Both the position numbers and the translations under genes were made by a program. From contig JAIWNO010000046.1 in the NCBI GenBank assembly GCA_020216785.1, forward strand, positions 1-10,000: a stretch of 10,000 nucleotides of DNA. The letters are read 5' to 3'. The notes below the pieces were generated by a model. It was not told the origin of the DNA. It worked only from the letters and a program-made list of their open reading frames with translations, and searched no databases. Position 1 is the stretch's first letter. Every line of letters starts with the position of its first letter. Positions 6,511 through 10,000 of the stretch are shown here, piece by piece. The stretch comes from Desulfomonile sp. (GTDB taxonomy: Bacteria > Desulfobacterota > Desulfomonilia > Desulfomonilales > Desulfomonilaceae).

Positions 6511-6811
6511 CGCTCCTCCGACCTTGGCGATACCGGCACGATGCCATAAAGCCACTGTGCTTCCAAATTTCTCACTTTAGTCGCCGAGCACATAATCGGA
6601 GATCACAGCAACTTTCTGCGCGATCCCTAACAGATCCAACAAGTTCCGTCAACATGGAATCGCGTCTCAGTGTGACGACCCAGTTACGTGGATGGGGCCG
6701 CCGGCTCAGTTAATCCGCACCCCTGCAACAGATTTTCGGCCGGAGGGCGTAGCAGGGCAGCCGTGCGCTGATACCAATGCGTTTTCAAACACCTAACATT
6801 AACGACGTCCG

Positions 6812-6870
6812 GTAGGGGCCGACCCATGGGTCGGCCCGGCTTCCAGGCACACCTCCGGGTGCGCCGCTAC
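6812..6870. repeat. Two-hairpin intergenic element with a perfect 22-bp palindrome
   Basis: The ends are inverted (GTAGGGG at the left, CGCTAC at the right). The first internal hairpin is a perfect 22-bp palindrome at 6816-6837, with half-site GGGCCGACCCA centred on CCATGG. The second, at 6846-6865, pairs GGCACACC with GGTGCGCC (one mismatch). The layout matches the element at 3887-3942. This is a repeat-family signature, not a terminator: there is no T-run. Confidence 0.6.
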
Positions 6871-6930
6871 AACAGCCATGTCACTGTCTTCGCGATGCAT
6901 CGGTATGAAGCGCACGGAATGCAGCCGGCG

Positions 6931-7088
6931 GATCGATTTGTAAGAGCGTTAGCACCAAAGCTCTGGAAAGGTGCGGCGATGAATAGCGCGACATGCTTTT
7001 GTAGCGGCAGGTCTCAGTCAGTCCCGCGGCGAGCCCAGGTTTGCCGATGACGAGAACGTACACGTGTTTCTGAATCAGTCTACTAGTA
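6931..7088. repeat. Tandem direct repeat, copy A (about 158 bp)
   Basis: This copy begins GATCGATTTGTAAG and ends TTTCTGAATCAGTCTACTAG. It shares with copy B, in the same order, the blocks GATCG-TTTGTAAG, AATAGCGCGACATGCTTTTG, GTAG...AGGTCTCAG, GATGACGA..ACGTA and TTTCTGAATC..TCTACTAG. The copies are clearly diverged, by eye around two-thirds identical with small indels. The central GTAG...GGTCTCAG part resembles the GTAGGGGC repeat family. Confidence 0.6.
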
Positions 7089-7090
7089 GA
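7079..7090. repeat. Perfect 12-bp palindrome TCTACTAGTAGA at the repeat junction
   Basis: The sequence equals its own reverse complement and spans the boundary between repeat copies A and B. A shortened form, TCTACTAG, closes copy B at 7231-7238, overlapping the stop codon of the rhodanese-diiron gene. Confidence 0.5.
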
Positions 7091-7239
7091 TCGTTTCGTA
7101 AGTAGCTTGCCACGTTGCCGGAGACGACGTGAGGAATTGAACAGCGTGATATGCTTTGTAGGGCGGGTCTCAGATCCGCGCCGTACCCAAGGCCGTGGAT
7201 GACGACCACGTAAAGCCATTTCTGAATCGATCTACTAGA
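7089..7239. repeat. Tandem direct repeat, copy B (about 151 bp)
   Basis: This second copy begins GATCGTTTCGTAAG and ends TTTCTGAATCGATCTACTAG. Its distal end overlaps the last codons and the TAG stop (7235-7237) of the rhodanese-diiron gene. It therefore lies directly in the 3' untranslated region of that operon, where a terminator would otherwise be expected. Confidence 0.6.
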
Positions 7240-8077
7240 CCGTCCTTTCCTCCATAAGTTTGCCCAGGGCGGCAAGGTGGGCCTTCTCTTCATCGGCAAT
7301 CGCAAAGAGTGTCTGCCGGCCTGCGTTCTCTCGGATGCTTCCGGCAAAACGGAGGTACAAGTCAAGCACGTGCGTCTCCAACATCATGGCCAGTTCCAGC
7401 ACACCCGTGACGGTCTGCATAATACGCTGGTTCTTCTCTGCAAGGGTGGCTGCGTCGAAGCCTCCTTCGACAATGCGCCTGTTCGCCGACGACTCCAAGC
7501 CGATCACGTCCGGCTCAGCTCCGATCACAGTCCGGTGCAGATCGAGAAGGTATTGCTTGTGCTTGTCTTCGATGGCAGCGAGTTTGTCCAAAAGCGCCGC
7601 GACTTCTTCGTCGGTCACGCGCTGGATCATTGCGCGATAGAAATCGCTAAGGCTCGTTTCCATGCCGTAGGCCAACGCGATGATCTCTGCGGGCGATTCG
7701 TCTCCATGGATGAGATCAAGATTCAGCTCCGCGGGACCCTCGGCCACTCGACTGTTCCAGGCCATAATTCCGCCCTTTATGTTATACACGGTCTTGAAGC
7801 CCTTGCCGGCGAGCAAGTGCGCAGCAACGCGACTGCGGCCACCGATCGCGCAATAGACCACCACGGGCTTCTCCGGGTCGAGCTGGTCCAGCGAGTCGGA
7901 CAGCTGAGGCAACGGGATGAGAACAGCGCCGGGGATATGGCCTCGCTCGTACTCCTTGGGCTGCCTCACGTCCAGCAGCGTGAAAGTACCTTCCTTTGCT
8001 TTGGCCATGAATTCGGCCGCAGCGTCGGCAGACACGGATTCTACAGGCTCAATTATTTTTTTGAGTTTTTCAAACAT
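7235..8077 (-). CDS. Rhodanese domain fused to ferritin-like (rubrerythrin-type) diiron domain
   Basis: The 280-residue protein joins two domains. Residues 12-115 are a single rhodanese domain with LLDVRQPKEYERGHIPGA (34-51), the active-site loop CAIGGRSR starting at Cys76, and the closing GGIMAWNS (102-109); such domains bind persulfide sulfur on the cysteine. Residues 125-280 are a four-helix ferritin-like domain with candidate diiron ligands E140, E170-xx-H173, E234 and E264-xx-H267, the rubrerythrin pattern. There is no C-terminal rubredoxin and no signal peptide, so it is probably cytoplasmic. I chose ATG at 8077, two bases after the upstream SagB-like stop, with a GAGGGGG site about 10 bases before; an in-frame ATG at 8104 would overlap that gene. 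The fusion suggests persulfide handling coupled to peroxide or oxygen reduction, which is inference. Relatives are known to me mainly from anaerobic delta-proteobacteria such as Geobacter. Confidence 0.92.
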   Translation of the reverse strand: MFEKLKKIIEPVESVSADAAAEFMAKAKEGTFTLLDVRQPKEYERGHIPGAVLIPLPQLSDSLDQLDPEKPVVVYCAIGGRSRVAAHLLAGKGFKTVYNIKGGIMAWNSRVAEGPAELNLDLIHGDESPAEIIALAYGMETSLSDFYRAMIQRVTDEEVAALLDKLAAIEDKHKQYLLDLHRTVIGAEPDVIGLESSANRRIVEGGFDAATLAEKNQRIMQTVTGVLELAMMLETHVLDLYLRFAGSIRENAGRQTLFAIADEEKAHLAALGKLMEERTV

Positions 8078-8079
8078 CG

Positions 8080-9603
8080 CTATTGTCCCCCTCTCTCCGC
8101 CCATTTCCTCAGCGGACCCACGCCGACGAGGTACAACAGATAGGAGTGCTCGTTCAGACCGAGCATTCGAGCAGCCTCGTCATCATAGAATGCGCCAATA
8201 CCGCAGCATCCGAGCCTCATCGCCGTGGCCCCGAGATAAATCGCCTGGCCAAGACGCCCCGCGGTCAACATGACATGTCGATACCCTCGAGGGCCATACG
8301 TCTTTTCCAGGTGCTCCAGGTTCGCCAGGAAGAGAAAATGAAGCGCGCAGTTTCTCAACCATTGCTGGTCGAGGCAGGCGTGGGCGGAAACCTCAATGAG
8401 GGGCCCGGCGGAGACGAGGCCGAGTGAATTCTCGGTGGGATCGAAAAGGTAAAAGCCAGGGTCTACATCCTGGACGCTCCCGACAATGACCCCCACTGCC
8501 GGAGTGGCCTGCGGGACTTCCGGCTCGTGGTCGCGCTTATGTACTGCAACAATCAGTTCCATCAAAGAGACGAAGTATCGCGCCGGAAGTTCGGTCGGCA
8601 CGAAGTTCCGGTTGGATCGACGCTTGAACACCGCCTGCGCGTAGCTCATGACTTCGGGCCAGGACTTGGACGGCGGGAGCTTTTCGAAAGCCCCCTCCAT
8701 CTTCAGGCCCAGGTGGTCAAGCATCTTCGGAAGTGGCTCTGAGGGCTGCTCCTTCTTGCTTGTGGCGATGTGGGTCTCTTTGATAAATGGAGATCCCGCT
8801 TCCCGTACCGCAACTCGACTCGCATCCCGCAATTCTGCTGCCGATTCGGAAAGCGTCACCGCGTCGTTTGCCCGAGTGTTTGCCCCGCCGGCCGACGCAA
8901 CTGCGAGACAGACTTCTCGATCGGGGTCGACGCACAAGGCTTCATTCACTTTGTTATCGTCGAAATCGTAGGAGAGCGTGTACGGAAGACGGAGCGCTTG
9001 CAGAGCGAGACAGAGATTTTCGGCCAAATGACCGGTATCCAGAAGATCATACCGATATGCCCGGTCGCGGTACTTCCATGAACTGCGATAAAAAATCGAC
9101 GTCAGGAAGAAAATGAGCGGGGGTGAAGTACCAGGCCCCCAGGGGAACGCTCCGATGAGCGTGGCCGCAACATCTCCTTGTCGCAGGAGAGTGAGCGCGT
9201 GAAGCTCCACGCTGTGGTGATAGAGACCATCGGCCAGCCCCTCCACCCCGCGGACCCCCACATATAGCTCGAAGGGGTACAACGCGCCGGCCGACGCAAC
9301 GCTGCGGTAATAGAATTCCTCGCCGCCGTACCGAGCTTTGGCGGTGAGGCAATGAGTGAGCAGAATGATCTGAGCGAGACAATCGACAGCGAGCCGGGAA
9401 GTCCCTTCCGATGCGGCGCACTGATGAATCACGGACGAGAGCGCGTCCTCGGGATGGGCCAGAACAGGCGGCAACGGGACGTTTGCAAGACCTGGATAGG
9501 TCTTGAAAACCTTGGGCTGCGTGCCTAGATCAAGCCCCCTTCCTCCAAGGTCGTACCGCGCGTAACGCGTCTGCCGGTGATACTCTTCGATCCGAATAGT
9601 CAT
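8080..9603 (-). CDS. SagB-type double-nitroreductase flavoprotein (dehydrogenase family)
   Basis: The 507-residue protein contains two nitroreductase-fold modules. The N-terminal one (about 65-240) has the SagB signature RSVASAGALYPFELYV (100-115) and YDLLDTGHLAENLCLAL (185-201). The C-terminal one (about 320-505) has RRSNRNF (328-334), typical of an FMN phosphate-binding start, and YRHVMLTAGRLGQAIYLGA (441-459) followed by GCCGIGAFYDDE (465-476). A variable linker (about 245-315) joins them. SagB enzymes oxidise azolines to thiazoles or oxazoles in TOMM peptide biosynthesis, but many stand-alone double-domain relatives have no known substrate. No YcaO cyclodehydratase or precursor peptide is visible here. 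The start at 9603 is chosen for its GAGGAG site at about -10 and because homology begins with YHRQTRYARYDL; the frame remains open to 9732. It lies 44 bases after the ferritin-like gene and 2 bases before the rhodanese-diiron gene, one operon. Confidence 0.9.
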   Translation of the reverse strand: MTIRIEEYHRQTRYARYDLGGRGLDLGTQPKVFKTYPGLANVPLPPVLAHPEDALSSVIHQCAASEGTSRLAVDCLAQIILLTHCLTAKARYGGEEFYYRSVASAGALYPFELYVGVRGVEGLADGLYHHSVELHALTLLRQGDVAATLIGAFPWGPGTSPPLIFFLTSIFYRSSWKYRDRAYRYDLLDTGHLAENLCLALQALRLPYTLSYDFDDNKVNEALCVDPDREVCLAVASAGGANTRANDAVTLSESAAELRDASRVAVREAGSPFIKETHIATSKKEQPSEPLPKMLDHLGLKMEGAFEKLPPSKSWPEVMSYAQAVFKRRSNRNFVPTELPARYFVSLMELIVAVHKRDHEPEVPQATPAVGVIVGSVQDVDPGFYLFDPTENSLGLVSAGPLIEVSAHACLDQQWLRNCALHFLFLANLEHLEKTYGPRGYRHVMLTAGRLGQAIYLGATAMRLGCCGIGAFYDDEAARMLGLNEHSYLLYLVGVGPLRKWAERGGQ

Positions 9604-9647
9604 GCACGCGCTCCTCGAAGGATGGTGGGAATCGGCGGGGAAGCTGT

Positions 9648-10000
9648 TCAGCCACCCCACGGCATGTTTGCATAGACTTCGGAAAGCTTGTCTCGGAAAT
9701 CGCGGAAGAAGCGCTCGTGCTCCTTTTCCCACTGCGCCAGCATCATAAGGGCCTCGCGGGCTTTACCCTCGGCTTTCTCGGCGGCTGCCGCATAGAATTC
9801 GCTGATATCCTTTTCAATGAGCCACGCGGTGTTGAAGACCGTTACGTCGGGAACCATCGATCCGTGAATGCACTGCTCCAGGAATTCAGACTTGGCCCGA
9901 GCGTCGAAGTAGTCGGTCGGCCTGAGGATCACTGATTGGGCCCGCCCCAGATCGATATCGCGGCTTTGCTTCAGGTCTTCAAGGACGCTTGTGATGAAGT
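9648..10000 (-). CDS. Ferritin-like / rubrerythrin-type protein (partial, N-terminus beyond window)
   Basis: The frame is open from the right edge to the TGA at 9648-9650, giving 116 visible codons with no clear start, so the N-terminus lies outside the window; a GTG at 9932 is in frame but homologous-looking sequence continues upstream of it (FITSVLEDLKQSRDIDLGR). The C-terminal helix pair, IEKDISEFYAAAAEKAEG and LAQWEKEHERFFRDF, has the E-x6-Y and E-x-x-H patterns of ferritin-like diiron proteins, here in the second half of the fold. It is 44 bases upstream of the SagB-type gene and probably co-transcribed. A peroxide- or oxygen-reducing, or iron-handling, role is suggested by the family but not shown; the first pair of metal-binding helices cannot be checked. 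Confidence 0.82.
   Translation of the reverse strand, partial: FITSVLEDLKQSRDIDLGRAQSVILRPTDYFDARAKSEFLEQCIHGSMVPDVTVFNTAWLIEKDISEFYAAAAEKAEGKAREALMMLAQWEKEHERFFRDFRDKLSEVYANMPWGG

Larger units (their letters stand above)
6511..7234. other. 724-bp gap without a gene, filled by repeats
   Basis: No open frame here has family features. The high-coordinate half is occupied by a two-hairpin element (6812-6870) and two diverged direct copies of a roughly 155-bp unit (6931-7239). The segment 6511-6811 should contain the promoter of the short gene at 6235-6510, but I see no strong box pair and nothing else I can name. Confidence 0.6.

Noticed and set aside
6931..7239. CRISPR-like array
   Set aside because: Only two long diverged direct copies, with no short identical repeats or unique spacers.
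6881..7365. Two minus-strand open frames (112 and 96 codons) with similar peptides
   Set aside because: The similarity comes from the tandem DNA repeat, and one frame runs into the rhodanese-diiron gene; no coding evidence beyond openness.
8080..9603. TOMM (thiazole/oxazole-modified peptide) biosynthesis cluster
   Set aside because: Only the SagB-type flavoprotein is present; no YcaO, E1-like protein or short precursor peptide was seen.
9604..9732. Extended N-terminus of the SagB-like protein from an ATG at 9732
   Set aside because: It would overlap the ferritin-like gene, and the GAGGAG site precedes the ATG at 9603.

Overview
The window reads as chromosomal DNA of a mid-to-high GC, Gram-negative, probably anaerobic or facultative bacterium. 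The reasons are multiheme c-type cytochromes with export signals, a Tat-exported iron-sulfur protein, NrfD/DsrP-type quinone chemistry, rubrerythrin-like diiron proteins, and short palindromic repeats of the kind common in Desulfobacterota and neighbouring environmental phyla. The phylum is an inference and cannot be fixed from this sequence. Every gene I can support is on the minus strand; plus-strand open frames are shadows or non-coding.

Region 1 (1-3686) is a tightly spaced four-gene operon read from 3686 down through the left edge. It encodes an octaheme cytochrome of the hydroxylamine oxidoreductase (HAO) family, a membrane-anchored tetraheme cytochrome, a Tat-exported protein with four [4Fe-4S] motifs (NrfC/PsrB/DsrO type), and a polytopic NrfD/PsrC/DsrP-type quinone-reactive subunit cut by the edge. 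Together they look like an extracytoplasmic respiratory module linking an HAO-type active site to the quinone pool. A 76-bp palindromic repeat sits inside the coding sequence of the tetraheme cytochrome and is translated in frame.

Region 2 (3687-4613) has no convincing gene but contains hairpin-rich repeat sequence. Region 3 (4614-6034) is a two-gene ECF transporter core (ATPase plus T component, overlapping by one base) behind a good sigma70-like promoter at 6096-6124; no substrate-binding S component (CbiM) is present. Region 4 (6235-6510) holds one short hypothetical gene with a strong Shine-Dalgarno sequence.

Region 5 (6511-7234) is gene-free but structured: a two-hairpin element with a perfect 22-bp palindrome, then two diverged direct copies of a ~155-bp unit. 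Region 6 (7235-10000) is a three-gene operon: a ferritin-like protein cut by the right edge, a SagB-type double nitroreductase, and a fusion of a rhodanese domain to a ferritin-like diiron domain. This suggests sulfur, peroxide or redox stress metabolism, but no substrate can be assigned.
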